From CBDDHT01 sp965228615 (GTDB taxonomy: Bacteria; Pseudomonadota; Alphaproteobacteria; Rhizobiales; Methyloligellaceae), in the NCBI GenBank assembly GCA_965228615.1, contig CBDDHT010000001.1, positions 806,001 through 870,000 of the forward strand: a stretch of DNA of 64,000 nt. Direction: 5' to 3'. The position numbers were made by a program, and so were the translations under genes. The notes beneath the pieces were generated by a model. It did not search any database. It was not told the origin of the DNA and was given only the letters and a program-made list of their open reading frames with translations. This document shows positions 51,253 through 60,427 of this stretch, one piece after another (the first letter of the stretch is position 1; every line of letters begins with the position of its first letter).

Positions 51253-52475
51253 GCGGCAATCCTCTGCCATGGCCGGCCCACGGTGCTTTCATAGACGGCT
51301 TCGTCGGTTGCTCCCTCGCTACCGACCACCATGACCTTTGAGTTGCTGTCGAGTCCCAGCGTGCTTCGTGCGTTTGTGTCACGCGCGGCGGAAATCAATC
51401 CGCCAAGTCCGGCGACACCCGACTCGCCGCCAACCAGTGGAGGGTCGCCATCGATGCCCTCAGCCAGCAATCGCATGGTCGCTTCTGCCGATGCATCGTT
51501 CATTGTCATTGCCGCGTGTGCGCCGGGCTGGAGGATTTCCCACGCCAGATCGGAGATCTCTCCGCAGGCTAGTCCCCCCATGAAGGAGTCGATCTCTCCC
51601 GTTACGGCAATGGGCCGGCCGTTCGTCAGGCTCTCCAGCCAGCAGGCCGCCTGTTCCGGTTCGACCAGAACCGTGATCGGGCGGTCAGGGCCGAATGTCT
51701 GCCAGAATTCGGCACAGACGGCTGCAGCCATTCCGCCGACGCCCGCCTGCAGGAAGAGATGGGTCGGCGGTTCATTACCCGGTAGCTGTTCGATGGCTTC
51801 CGCCGCCAATACGCCATAGCCCTGCGTGACATCGCGCGGCGCATCGATAATGACACCATCGCTGGTGTCGGGAATGACGTGCCAGTGTTCACGCTGCGCA
51901 ACCGCAAAAGCTTCACGGACTGCATCGTCATAGCTGCCGCGATGGCGCCTGACTTCCGCACCATAGGCGGCAATGGCCTTTTCGCGTGCCTCTGTCACCG
52001 CTTCGTTGATGTAGATGACGCAGCGGCAGCCCAGCATTTGCGCACCCCAGGCAACCGAACGCCCGTGATTGCCGTCGGTCGCCGCCGTAACCGTCACGTT
52101 CGCGATGATTTCAGAGTGAACGCCGTCAAGAATTTCCACTGGGCGGATATCGTTTCGGCCAGTGGCATCGCCAACGACACGCATCAGGCAGCGCTGGACG
52201 GCGTAGGCGCCACCAAGCGGCTTGAAACTCCGCAGTAGGAAACGGTCGGCCTCCTGTTTGTAGTGGATGGCACCGATATCGAGGGCCGCTGCCAATCCCG
52301 GCAGCGCGACCAGCGGCGTCGGTGCGTAGCCTGGCCAGGCCGAAATACATGCCCGTGCTTGGGCAAGACCGCTTGCGTTCAAGATCGCTAATTGGCGATC
52401 GCCATAAGCGGCACTTGGTGTTGCGCTCGGATTGCGTTCCAAACGGAACGGCAGGGATGGAAATGACAAAGCCAT
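51249..52475 (-). CDS. dpaL: 2,3-Diaminopropionate ammonia-lyase
   Basis: 408 residues of the fold II PLP family. Lys85 in RSFKPLGGAYAV is the Schiff-base Lys, ATDGNHGRSVAWGA binds PLP, and FLQAGVGGMAAAV and GGESGVAGLGGL close the site. It converts 2,3-diaminopropionate to pyruvate and two ammonia. E. coli DpaL (YgeX) lies next to an M20 hydrolase (YgeY) and a hydantoinase-like gene, a partly similar setting. It overlaps the M20 gene by 4 nt and follows the TRAP genes. Confidence 0.88.
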   Translation of the reverse strand: MALSFPSLPFRLERNPSATPSAAYGDRQLAILNASGLAQARACISAWPGYAPTPLVALPGLAAALDIGAIHYKQEADRFLLRSFKPLGGAYAVQRCLMRVVGDATGRNDIRPVEILDGVHSEIIANVTVTAATDGNHGRSVAWGAQMLGCRCVIYINEAVTEAREKAIAAYGAEVRRHRGSYDDAVREAFAVAQREHWHVIPDTSDGVIIDAPRDVTQGYGVLAAEAIEQLPGNEPPTHLFLQAGVGGMAAAVCAEFWQTFGPDRPITVLVEPEQAACWLESLTNGRPIAVTGEIDSFMGGLACGEISDLAWEILQPGAHAAMTMNDASAEATMRLLAEGIDGDPPLVGGESGVAGLGGLISAARDTNARSTLGLDSNSKVMVVGSEGATDEAVYESTVGRPWQRIAA

Positions 52476-52523
52476 GGCGTGGGTTTCGAAGGTTGTCCGA
52501 TATGCGGGTGGATAAGATCGTCT

Positions 52524-52554
52524 TGGGCTCGGCGATCCACTGCCGCCGAGCCCA
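52524..52554 (-). promoter_or_regulatory. Intercistronic hairpin between dctP and dpaL
   Basis: TGGGCTCGGCG (52524-52534) and CGCCGAGCCCA (52544-52554) form a perfect 11-bp stem with a 9-nt loop, 16 nt after the dctP stop. No T-run follows on the minus strand, so it may protect dctP mRNA or partially attenuate rather than end transcription. Confidence 0.6.
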
Positions 52555-52570
52555 GCGACGATGTGACGGT

Positions 52571-53617
52571 TTACTGGGCCGCTTTGATGGCGTCCATCAT
52601 TGCATTGAGCATTGCTACGCCGTCTGCGCCGAGTTTTTCTTCGATCAGTTTACGAACCGCTGGCTGGGCGACCGCAGCGAATTTTTGAAGTTCCGATGGC
52701 GGAACGACATTGACCTTCATCTTCTTCGAGAGCTTCGGCAGTCCACGCTCGGATGCCTCGATAACACGTGACACTCCGCGTCCGGCTTCGGTCGCAACTT
52801 CTGAAGCCCAGTCAACGATCTTGCGATGATCGGCACTCAGCCCGTCATAGAACGCCTTGTTCATTGTCCAGATGTACGGCGTGATCACATGGTTGGTGAT
52901 CGACAGAAACTTCTGAACCTCATCGAACTTGGCGAAGGCGATGATCGGGATCGGGTTCATCTGCCCATGGGCAACCCCGGTCTGGAGTGAGGTATAGACT
53001 TCGGCCCAGGGAAGGGGGGTCGCTTGAGCGCCAAGCGAATCGACCATGGCCTTGTGCGTCGGCAGGGTCATGGTGCGGATCTTGAGACCCTTCATGTCGT
53101 CGACCGACGTAATTGGGCGTTTGGAGTTCGTGAAGGCGAAGAAACCGCCGGAATCGATAAGGCCGAGGACCTTGAGGCCGGTCTTGGACTCGAGACTGCT
53201 TGTGAACTTCTTGCCGAATGCGCTGCGTTGGTCGATGACGCGGTTCGCGACTGCAATGTTCGGGAAGGCAAACGGAATATCGAAAATTCCGACCAGCGGG
53301 TAGTGCTGCGCCATACCGCCGGCCGATGAGATTGCGGACTCGACGATACCGTCCCGCACTTGCTGAATGACTTCGTTGTCCTTGCCCAGCTGACCGTTCG
53401 GGAACAGTTTGACTTCGATGGCACCGCCACTTGCCGCTTCCACAAGCGATTTGAAGATCGACGTCATGGCACCGGAGTGACTCTCGAAGGGAGCTGCCGG
53501 ATTCAAGTGGCCGATACGCATGGTGACGTCGGCTGATAGTGCATATCCGGCAAATGATGTCGTGAAGACGGCTGCGGTTGCAGCTATCGTCAGAGCTTTC
53601 AGTTTTCTCGCAATCAT
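52571..53617 (-). CDS. dctP: TRAP transporter substrate-binding protein DctP
   Basis: 348 residues. Residues 1-29 are a signal peptide (ending near YALSA). VTMRIGHLNPAAPFESHSGAMTSIFKSLVE starts the DctP fold, LFPNGQLGKDNEVIQQVRDG follows, and LKIRTMTLPTHKAMVDSLGAQATPLPWAEVYTSLQTGVAHGQMNP is the ligand-cleft segment with the conserved Arg of carboxylate-binding members. It would deliver a periplasmic organic acid or amino acid to DctQM. Its place before dpaL suggests a diamino or ureido acid ligand. Confidence 0.92.
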   Translation of the reverse strand: MIARKLKALTIAATAAVFTTSFAGYALSADVTMRIGHLNPAAPFESHSGAMTSIFKSLVEAASGGAIEVKLFPNGQLGKDNEVIQQVRDGIVESAISSAGGMAQHYPLVGIFDIPFAFPNIAVANRVIDQRSAFGKKFTSSLESKTGLKVLGLIDSGGFFAFTNSKRPITSVDDMKGLKIRTMTLPTHKAMVDSLGAQATPLPWAEVYTSLQTGVAHGQMNPIPIIAFAKFDEVQKFLSITNHVITPYIWTMNKAFYDGLSADHRKIVDWASEVATEAGRGVSRVIEASERGLPKLSKKMKVNVVPPSELQKFAAVAQPAVRKLIEEKLGADGVAMLNAMMDAIKAAQ

Positions 53618-53659
53618 GTGGCAAACCTCCTTACTGCGGTGACATGAGACACGGCCCGC

Positions 53660-54940
53660 CTATAGGCCGAGCATTCTGGGGACGGCCAGGGTGAGACCTT
53701 CCCAGTAGGCGACAACGAAAAGAATGATGACTTCAGCCAGCAGAAACGGCCAAAGCGATCGCGTAATGTTCTCGATCTTCTCCTTGGTGACGGATGCAAG
53801 AACGAAAAGGCAGGCGCCAACCGGTGGCGTCATCAGTGAAATGTTGAGAGCAAGTATGATCATGATGCCCGCGTGAACCGGGTCCATGCCAATCGAGGCT
53901 GTGAGGGGCGCCAGGACTGGCGCGAGGATGATCAGTGTCGCGTTGATGTCCATGAACAGGCCGATGAACAGCAGCAGGGCGATCACCATGGCGATGATGA
54001 CATTGGGGTTGTCCGACAAGGAGAGAACGCCTGCCGCTACGGCTTGCGGGATCTGATTGAAGGTCATCCACCAGCCAAGGATCGATGCCGAGGCGATGAT
54101 CAGAAAAATGACGCCGGTGATCCGGGTGGTCCGCACGCACATCTCGTAAAGATCCTGCCAGGTCAGCGCGCGGTAGACGAGGCCGCCGATCACCAGTGCA
54201 TAGAACACTGCGATGGAGGCGGCTTCGGTAGGTGTTGCGATTCCCCCAAGGATCGATCCGAGGATGAAAATCGGGAGAACCAGAGCAAGAATGCTCTCTT
54301 TGAAGGAAGCCCAGATATCGCTCAGCTTGGGACCGCCCTCGGCCTTGGGAAGATTGAGGCGCCGCCCCAGAACGGCGATGACGCCCATGCAGATGCCGCA
54401 GATCAGAAGGCCCGGTAGGATACCGGCCGCAAAAAGCCCGGCAATCGAGACACCCATGATCGACCCATAGATAACCATCAAGGTCGATGGAGGAATGGTT
54501 GGTCCAATGATCGATCCAGCAGCTGTAACAGCGCAGGCGAAGGGTTTCGAGTAACCCTGCTTGACCATGGCAGGGACGAGCGTGTTGCCGAATGCTGCCG
54601 CGTCCGCTGTTGCAGCGCCTGTAATACCGGCAAACATGACAGATGCCAGCATGTTGGAATGGGCCATGCCTCCGCGCAGCCAGCCAACCAGCGATGCAGC
54701 GAAACGCACAAGATTGGTCGTGATGCCGGACCGGTTCATGATCTCGCCGGCCAGAATAAAGAATGGCATTGCCAGAAACGGGAAGAGATCCAGTCCTGCG
54801 AACATCCGGTCGGGGGCCATGGTCAGGAAACGGCCGCCGCCCATATCGAAGATCCCGACAAGGCCCGCGATGCCGAGAACGAACCCGACCGGCATTCCGA
54901 GAGCAAGGAGACCGAAGAACGTCGCTGCGACCAGAAGCAT
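53660..54940 (-). CDS. dctM: TRAP transporter large permease DctM
   Basis: 426 residues with about 11-12 hydrophobic segments. MPFFILAGEIMNRSG, GAATADAAAFGNTLVPAMVKQGYSKPFACAVTAAGSIIGPTIPPS and the C-terminal MDPVHAGIMIILALNISLMTPPVGACLFVL are DctM hallmarks. It forms the Na+-driven channel with DctQ. It starts 3 nt after the dctQ stop and lies 42 bp before dctP. Confidence 0.93.
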   Translation of the reverse strand: MLLVAATFFGLLALGMPVGFVLGIAGLVGIFDMGGGRFLTMAPDRMFAGLDLFPFLAMPFFILAGEIMNRSGITTNLVRFAASLVGWLRGGMAHSNMLASVMFAGITGAATADAAAFGNTLVPAMVKQGYSKPFACAVTAAGSIIGPTIPPSTLMVIYGSIMGVSIAGLFAAGILPGLLICGICMGVIAVLGRRLNLPKAEGGPKLSDIWASFKESILALVLPIFILGSILGGIATPTEAASIAVFYALVIGGLVYRALTWQDLYEMCVRTTRITGVIFLIIASASILGWWMTFNQIPQAVAAGVLSLSDNPNVIIAMVIALLLFIGLFMDINATLIILAPVLAPLTASIGMDPVHAGIMIILALNISLMTPPVGACLFVLASVTKEKIENITRSLWPFLLAEVIILFVVAYWEGLTLAVPRMLGL

Positions 54941-54943
54941 GCC

Positions 54944-55462
54944 TCAAGCCTCCACGCGTTCTGCGGCTGTCACGCCATCGGGCGACAGAAAGTCATGGAC
55001 CGCGACGAGGGCAAGTTGAATACACGCCAGCGCAGCGGCGAGCGGCACCCCCATGAACGGATAGGCCTTGGGGATACCGTTAATCATCGTAAAGCGGCTG
55101 AATCCGCGTTCCACGAAGCCAAGGCCATAGATCAGAATGATGGCAAAGAACCCGAGGGCGATAAGATCGAAAGTCACCGCAAGCCATTTGCGAACGGCGG
55201 CGGGAAAGCGCTCGAACAGGACCAGCATGCCGATATGTTCGCGGTGACTGATCCCGCTGGAGACGGCGAGCAGTGCCATCCAGATCATCAGATATCGCGC
55301 AAGCTCTTCGGTAAAAGTCCATTTGACAGGAAGGGCATAGCGCACCATGACGCCGAGCCAGACGTCGAGAACGAGAAGCACGAGAAGGAGAACGCAGAAT
55401 CTTTCGACCAGCCAGTTGACCCGCCGGCTGGCGCTGATCGCTCGATCGGCCAAACTCTGCAA
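54944..55462 (-). CDS. dctQ: TRAP transporter small permease DctQ
   Basis: 172 residues with four transmembrane helices. VMVRYALPVKWTFTEELARYLMIWMALLAVSSGISHREHIGMLVL is the DctQ signature region. The start is apparently TTG 55462, with GAAGGA just upstream; no ATG fits. It is the first gene of the operon, divergent from rpiR. A TTGACA on the minus strand near 55550 may be its -35 box. Confidence 0.9.
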   Translation of the reverse strand: MQSLADRAISASRRVNWLVERFCVLLLVLLVLDVWLGVMVRYALPVKWTFTEELARYLMIWMALLAVSSGISHREHIGMLVLFERFPAAVRKWLAVTFDLIALGFFAIILIYGLGFVERGFSRFTMINGIPKAYPFMGVPLAAALACIQLALVAVHDFLSPDGVTAAERVEA

Positions 55463-55620
55463 GTCCTTCCCCCCTGATTGGCAACGTGGCAGTGGTCAAT
55501 GCGGGTAAAACCAGTCTTCATCAGTCTGAAACTCAAATTTTACTCTGTCAAGCATTCTGATATTGTGGTTTCAATAACGGACCGATCTGCCGGAGCCGAT
55601 GAGAGGATCCCAAGGACACG
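55463..55620. promoter_or_regulatory. Divergent TRAP/rpiR promoter region with TGAAAC inverted repeat
   Basis: TGAAAC (55527-55532) and GTTTCA (55568-55573) are inverted copies 41 bp apart, a possible two-site operator for the RpiR regulator. AAGGA before 55621 is the rpiR ribosome site. Assignment is tentative. Confidence 0.35.
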
Positions 55621-56523
55621 ATGACAGCTGTTCGAAACCAAGGGGCCAAGCCGGATGAAGCAGCGTCTAATTCAGGCAAGGCGCACCCTTCATTCGAGTC
55701 TCTGATCCGGTCCCATTACGCTGACCTGCCGGAAAGCGAACGGCGTATCGCCGATCTCATTCTCGAGTTTCCCGGTGAAGTGTCGGCTTATTCGGCAACT
55801 GAATTGGCCGAGCTTTCGGGCGGGTCCAAGGCAGCGGTCACGCGACTGGTACAGAGGCTGGGATTTGCGACATTCGAGGAAGCGAGGCGTGCCGCGCGCG
55901 ATGCGAAGTCCTGGGGCTCGCCGCTCTATCTGATGACGAGGGAGTCTCCTGCAGGCAGCTTCGGCGCACGCATCGAAGACCAGATCCAGCAGGACACCCA
56001 GAATATCTCCCGCACGCTCGAAGCCATGCAGTCGGAAACAGTGGATGAGATTGTCGATTCCATTGCGGTTGCCCGACGGGTCTTCCTGCTCGGGTACCGC
56101 AACAGCCATTATCTTGCCGGCTATATGCGCTGGCAGATCATCCAGGTCCGGGACGACGTTTATCTGTTGCCGGCGGCGGGCGAAACACTCGCAGAGGAAG
56201 TGGCTGATCTGACGAAGGATGATCTGCTGATCGTAGTTGGTTTCCGGAGGCGTGTTGCGCAGGTGCCGCGCGCAATGAGCGTGGCCCACAAGTTCGGTGC
56301 CAAGGTCCTATATGTGACGGACTGGTCAGCGGAGCCTTCCCCCCACGCGACTTGGACACTCCCCTGTGCTGTCAAAGGGAACGATCTCTTCGATCGCTAT
56401 GCCGCAGCGATGTCACTGCTTCATTTCCTGAGCGTTGCGATCGTCAATCGCCTCGCCGAGAAGGGGCGGGTACGTCTAACACGTATCGAGAATCTGCATG
56501 AAGACCTCGAAGAATTCGAGTGA
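55621..56523 (+). CDS. RpiR family transcriptional regulator
   Basis: 300 residues. HTH_6 domain at about 30-105 (LPESERRIADLILEFPGEVSAYSATELAELSGGSKAAVTRLVQRLGFATFEEARR), then a SIS sugar/ligand domain from about 135 (VFLLGYRNSHYLAGYMRWQI; LIVVGFRRRVAQVP). The ligand may be an amino acid derivative rather than a sugar phosphate. It is divergent from the TRAP operon and overlaps the next gene by 26 nt, so it probably controls both sides. Confidence 0.9.
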   Translation: MTAVRNQGAKPDEAASNSGKAHPSFESLIRSHYADLPESERRIADLILEFPGEVSAYSATELAELSGGSKAAVTRLVQRLGFATFEEARRAARDAKSWGSPLYLMTRESPAGSFGARIEDQIQQDTQNISRTLEAMQSETVDEIVDSIAVARRVFLLGYRNSHYLAGYMRWQIIQVRDDVYLLPAAGETLAEEVADLTKDDLLIVVGFRRRVAQVPRAMSVAHKFGAKVLYVTDWSAEPSPHATWTLPCAVKGNDLFDRYAAAMSLLHFLSVAIVNRLAEKGRVRLTRIENLHEDLEEFE

Positions 56524-57766
56524 CGCGCTCGCGCGCGAGATCATGGAACGGTTGGATGTCCTTTCCGAACTCAGTGAGTCACCGGACAATCTCACACGCC
56601 GGTATCTGACCCCTGAGCACGCATCGGCGAATGCGCAGGTCGGCGAATGGATGCAGGCAGCGGGCATGACCGTGCGCACCGATGCGGTCGGCAATATCAT
56701 CGGGCGATATGAAGGGACGCAACCGGGCGCGCCGGCACTCATTCTTGGATCGCATCTCGACACGGTGATCGATGCTGGCCGCTATGACGGCATGCTTGGC
56801 GTTGTGCTTCCAATTTCCTGCGTGGCGGAGCTGAGTGCTGCAGGCGAACGATTTCCTTTCGCCATCGAGGTCATTGGTTTCGGTGACGAAGAGGGTGTCC
56901 GCTTTCAATCCACCTATCTTGGTTCAAGTCCGGTCGCCGGCACTTTTCAGAAAGAATTATTGGAACGCACAGACCGGGAAGGGATCTCTCTCCGCGACGC
57001 TCTGACCGCATTCGGCCTCAACCCCGAAAAGATCGGCTCTGCCGCGCGCAAGCGAACCGACGTACTGGCCTATATGGAAGTCCATATCGAACAGGGGCCT
57101 GTCCTTGAACAACGGGATTGCCCCGTTGGCATTGTCACTGCAATCGCCGGTGCGACACGATTAGAGATCACGTTGAGCGGGGAGGCAGGTCACGCCGGAA
57201 CGGTTCCGATGACGGAACGGCGCGATGCACTGGCGGCTGCCGCAGAGATTATTCTGAGTGTTGAAGAGATCTGCCAATCGCGCGATGGCCTTGTCGGAAC
57301 CGTCGGACAGCTCGATGTATCGCCGGGTGCCGTGAATGTTATTCCAGGCGCCGTCCGGCTTTCGGTTGATCTGCGCGCAGCCGAGGATGACATACGGCAA
57401 CGCGCGCTGGGCACCCTCTATGAACTGGTTTCGTCGATCGGAGAGAAACGGCATGTCGAAACCAACATCACCCAGACTCACGCTGTTGCGAGTGTGCCTT
57501 GCGCAAGCCAGCTGATCACGGGGCTTTCGTCGGCTGCATCGGCATGCGGACATGCTGCGCCGATGCTCTCAAGCGGGGCAGGTCACGATGCGGTTGCCAT
57601 GAGCGCGTTGACCGAGATCGGCATGCTGTTCGTACGCTGCGAAGGCGGCATCAGCCATAACGCGCGAGAGTCCATCGAGGCGTCTGACGTCGCAGTGGCG
57701 GTAGAAGTTCTCTCCGCATTTCTCAAGACCTTTGACGAGACGGGAAAGACCGGTCATGACGGATGA
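56498..57766 (+). CDS. M20 family allantoate amidohydrolase-like protein
   Basis: 422 residues. GSHLDTVIDAGRYDGMLGV, FGDEEGVRFQ, YMEVHIEQGPVLE, EAGHAGTVPM and GAGHDAVAMS carry the metal ligands and dimerisation motif in the usual order; CEGGISHNARE is the C-terminal segment. Allantoate amidohydrolases release ammonia and CO2 from ureido compounds, and N-carbamoyl-L-amino-acid hydrolases are close relatives. It is a paralogue of the product of 50023-51252. No uricase or allantoinase is seen nearby, so the ureido substrate may differ. Confidence 0.86.
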   Translation: MKTSKNSSDALAREIMERLDVLSELSESPDNLTRRYLTPEHASANAQVGEWMQAAGMTVRTDAVGNIIGRYEGTQPGAPALILGSHLDTVIDAGRYDGMLGVVLPISCVAELSAAGERFPFAIEVIGFGDEEGVRFQSTYLGSSPVAGTFQKELLERTDREGISLRDALTAFGLNPEKIGSAARKRTDVLAYMEVHIEQGPVLEQRDCPVGIVTAIAGATRLEITLSGEAGHAGTVPMTERRDALAAAAEIILSVEEICQSRDGLVGTVGQLDVSPGAVNVIPGAVRLSVDLRAAEDDIRQRALGTLYELVSSIGEKRHVETNITQTHAVASVPCASQLITGLSSAASACGHAAPMLSSGAGHDAVAMSALTEIGMLFVRCEGGISHNARESIEASDVAVAVEVLSAFLKTFDETGKTGHDG

Positions 57767-58982
57767 CAAAGAGATCTTGGCCTTCCTGGAGGCCAAAAAA
57801 GATGACAGCGTCGCTCTGTTGAGCGCGCTCGTAAAAATCCCATCCGACAATCCACCCGGGGACTGTGCACCGCATGCGGAATCGACTGCGGCACTTCTCA
57901 CAAGTCTCGGTTTCGAGGTCGAGGCCCATGCGGTCCCGCAGGATTTATGCGAGGCGAGCGGGATGGTGAGTGCGACCAATCTGATCGTTCGGAAGCGTTT
58001 CGGCAATGGGCCGGTCATCGCACTGAATGCTCACGGGGACGTCGTCGCGCCGGGGGCAGGGTGGTCTCATGATCCTTTTGCCGCGGAAATCGCCGACGGT
58101 TGGCTCTATGGCCGTGGCGCCGCTGTTTCGAAATCCGACATCGCGACCTATGCCTTTGCATTGAAGGCGTTGGAAGTTTGTCGGAGACCGTTGGCCGGCA
58201 CGGTCGAGCTGCACATTACCTATGATGAGGAGGTTGGCGGAGAGATCGGCCCAAAATGGCTACTGGACCAGGGATTATCGGCGCCGGACTATGCCATTTG
58301 TGCAGGCTTTTCATATGCGGTTGTTGTCGCCCACAATGGTTGTCTTCATTTGGAGGTGGCCGTATTGGGAAAGTCGGCCCATGCGGCTAAACCCGAAACG
58401 GGACACGATGCTCTAGAAGCCGCCAACGCCGTCTTGTCCGCGCTTTATGATCATAGAACCGAACTTGGGGCGACCATCTCGGATACACCGGGAATCGGCT
58501 CGCCCAATCTCAACGTCGGATTGATCGAAGGCGGCATCAACACAAATGTGGTGCCGGACCGGGTTTCATTCCGTATCGACCGCCGGATGATCCCGGAAGA
58601 GAATGCAGAAGTTATCGAAACGACACTGCGCAACATCATCACGGATGCAGCGAGCGGGCGAGACGGCATCACAGTCGATGTCGAGCGCGTCATGCTGGCA
58701 AAGCCGTTCAAACCCGTCGGTGATACGGATAGGCTATTGAAACCATTGATCCACCATGCATCGGCGGTCTTCGGCGAAGAGATCGCCGGTGTCGGCGTAC
58801 CGCTCTATACGGATGCACGCCATTATTCGGAAGCAGGGATCCCGACGGTTCTGTATGGTGCGGGCCCCAGAACCATTGAAGAAGCAAACGCCCACCGTGC
58901 AGATGAGCGTGTCCGAGTGGATGATCTCCACAAAGCGACAAAGGTCGTTGCGCTCGCGCTTGCAGATATACTGCCGGGTTGA
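57756..58982 (+). CDS. M20 peptidase, ArgE/DapE family
   Basis: 408 residues from ATG 57756, overlapping the previous gene by 11 nt. LNAHGDVVAPGAGWSHDPF gives the first His-x-Asp, GRGAAVSKSDI the bridging Asp region, TYDEEVGGEIGPKWL the catalytic Glu pair, and DARHYSEAGIPTVLYGAG the C-terminal ligands; the expected Asp in GRGA is replaced (usual GRGxxDMK reads GRGAAVSKSD). It would hydrolyse an N-acyl or N-succinyl amino acid. It is co-transcribed with rpiR and the allantoate amidohydrolase-like gene. Confidence 0.85.
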   Translation: MTDDKEILAFLEAKKDDSVALLSALVKIPSDNPPGDCAPHAESTAALLTSLGFEVEAHAVPQDLCEASGMVSATNLIVRKRFGNGPVIALNAHGDVVAPGAGWSHDPFAAEIADGWLYGRGAAVSKSDIATYAFALKALEVCRRPLAGTVELHITYDEEVGGEIGPKWLLDQGLSAPDYAICAGFSYAVVVAHNGCLHLEVAVLGKSAHAAKPETGHDALEAANAVLSALYDHRTELGATISDTPGIGSPNLNVGLIEGGINTNVVPDRVSFRIDRRMIPEENAEVIETTLRNIITDAASGRDGITVDVERVMLAKPFKPVGDTDRLLKPLIHHASAVFGEEIAGVGVPLYTDARHYSEAGIPTVLYGAGPRTIEEANAHRADERVRVDDLHKATKVVALALADILPG

Positions 58983-59071
58983 GAAAAAGAGCGGACGACT
59001 GGATTACCGGAACAACAAGTTCGGCAATCCAGGCGTATTCGCAAGGGCAGAGTGGATTCGCCAATCAAATT

Positions 59072-59497
59072 CTAGTTCGTAATCCGGATGGCCGTCTTGG
59101 CCTTGCCACGCTTCTGAATGAGCCTGAACAATACGGCAGCGTGCTTGGGATGCAGTCTCACGCAGCCATGGGACGCCGGTGAACCAAGCCTTTTGATCTG
59201 GTTGGTTCCATGAATCGCGTAATGCCCTTTGAAGAAAACCGAGTAGGGCATCGGCGCATTGCGGAACAAACTCGACCGATGATGCCTGTTCAGCCAGTAG
59301 GGTTTGTAGGTCCCGGTTGGGGTCCAGCCACGGTGCTTGCCCGTCGAGACTTTCCAAGTCTCGGTCTTCTTGCCGTCCACATAAAGATGCAGCCGTTGTT
59401 CGGAAATATCGATATGCGCAAGAATATCGGCTGACGCAACTGTTGGAACGAAGATCAAGGCTGCGAAAAACGTCGTGCGTATCAAAAACTTCAACAT
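59072..59497 (-). CDS. L,D-transpeptidase (YkuD domain)
   Basis: 141 residues from ATG 59497, with GGGGGGAT upstream; the frame is open to 59578. Residues 1-24 form a signal peptide. The domain has IDISEQRLHLYVDGK, STGKHRGWTPTGTY, YAIHGT (His96) and SHGCVRL with the catalytic Cys112. It cross-links peptidoglycan 3-3 or attaches proteins in the periplasm. The gene is alone on its strand, with 89 bp to the convergent M20 gene. Confidence 0.9.
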   Translation of the reverse strand: MLKFLIRTTFFAALIFVPTVASADILAHIDISEQRLHLYVDGKKTETWKVSTGKHRGWTPTGTYKPYWLNRHHRSSLFRNAPMPYSVFFKGHYAIHGTNQIKRLGSPASHGCVRLHPKHAAVLFRLIQKRGKAKTAIRITN

Positions 59498-59707
59498 TGG
59501 ATATCCCCCCAGATTTACCAATCGTCGCCTCAAGGTAACCCAATCAATTACCGAATGCATCTTATGACTGATGTTCATGAAGAAACGACAAACCTGATAG
59601 CGACCGGCTGAGATTGAGTCACGCCGGCGGAGGTACTGTTCAACATCAGCTCAGCTCGGTTCGCTTAGATTCGTTCGGCGATTATGAGTTCACGACCTAG
59701 CTCTTGC

Positions 59708-60316
59708 TTAGCCAAATGCACGCAGCCGGCGCTGCGCTTCTTCATCGGAAACATCGTCCGGCAGCTGGCGATAGGCCTCGACGTCCGCCTTTGTCCTTTT
59801 CGGCCCTGACCATCGTTCGTCAATCTGTGGCAAAGGCTCGGCGCTATTGGCGAAGTGTGGCGCAAGTTCAAAGAATTTTTCGATAAGGAGTTGAAAGCTG
59901 GCCGCCTCCAGTTGCTCGCGATCAGCCTGAGGCGGTACCTTGAACCATTCGACAGCAACAATAGCGCCTTCGTCTACGCGCGAGGTCATTTCATGGACTG
60001 TGATGCCGAAGCGCTCTGCGCCTTCATAGACGGCAAAGCCCGCACAAAAGCTTCCTGGATAGTTCGGTGGACCGGGATGAAAGTTGTAAGCGGGTGTCAT
60101 CGCCTCTGCGAGGACCTTGGACGGGACAATCAAGCCAGTGCAGAAAGCGATGAGTCGCCGCGTTTCGGGTGAGCCTGACTGGCAGCTTGCCTCAAGCGTC
60201 GCCCGATCCGTTGCAACACGAACATGAAGGTCCGGATTGTTCGACTTCAACCCCTTGGTGAGATAAGGACCTTCCACATCTCCCGTCAGCAGAACAACTT
60301 CCTTGAGCATAGACAT
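59708..60316 (-). CDS. Formyltransferase-like protein (methionyl-tRNA formyltransferase fold)
   Basis: 202 residues from ATG 60316, with GGGAAAA upstream; an upstream frame to 60406 overlaps the divergent grxB leader. N78-F-H80 (NFHPGPPNYPG) and D115 (VDEGAI) form the Asn-His-Asp catalytic set of 10-formyltetrahydrofolate-dependent transferases. The protein is shorter than Fmt and lacks its C-terminal tRNA-binding domain, so it probably formylates a small amine or sugar nucleotide. The C-terminal 40 residues are charged. Confidence 0.72.
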   Translation of the reverse strand: MSMLKEVVLLTGDVEGPYLTKGLKSNNPDLHVRVATDRATLEASCQSGSPETRRLIAFCTGLIVPSKVLAEAMTPAYNFHPGPPNYPGSFCAGFAVYEGAERFGITVHEMTSRVDEGAIVAVEWFKVPPQADREQLEAASFQLLIEKFFELAPHFANSAEPLPQIDERWSGPKRTKADVEAYRQLPDDVSDEEAQRRLRAFG

Positions 60317-60427
60317 TGACGCTTTTCCCGCGTTGCTGCCGTCGACAGGCAAGTCTTGTTCCGGCAATAGTACGATGAGAATGTGCAGCCAATAGAGATC
60401 TTTCAATCAATCGCCGGGAATCGATCC

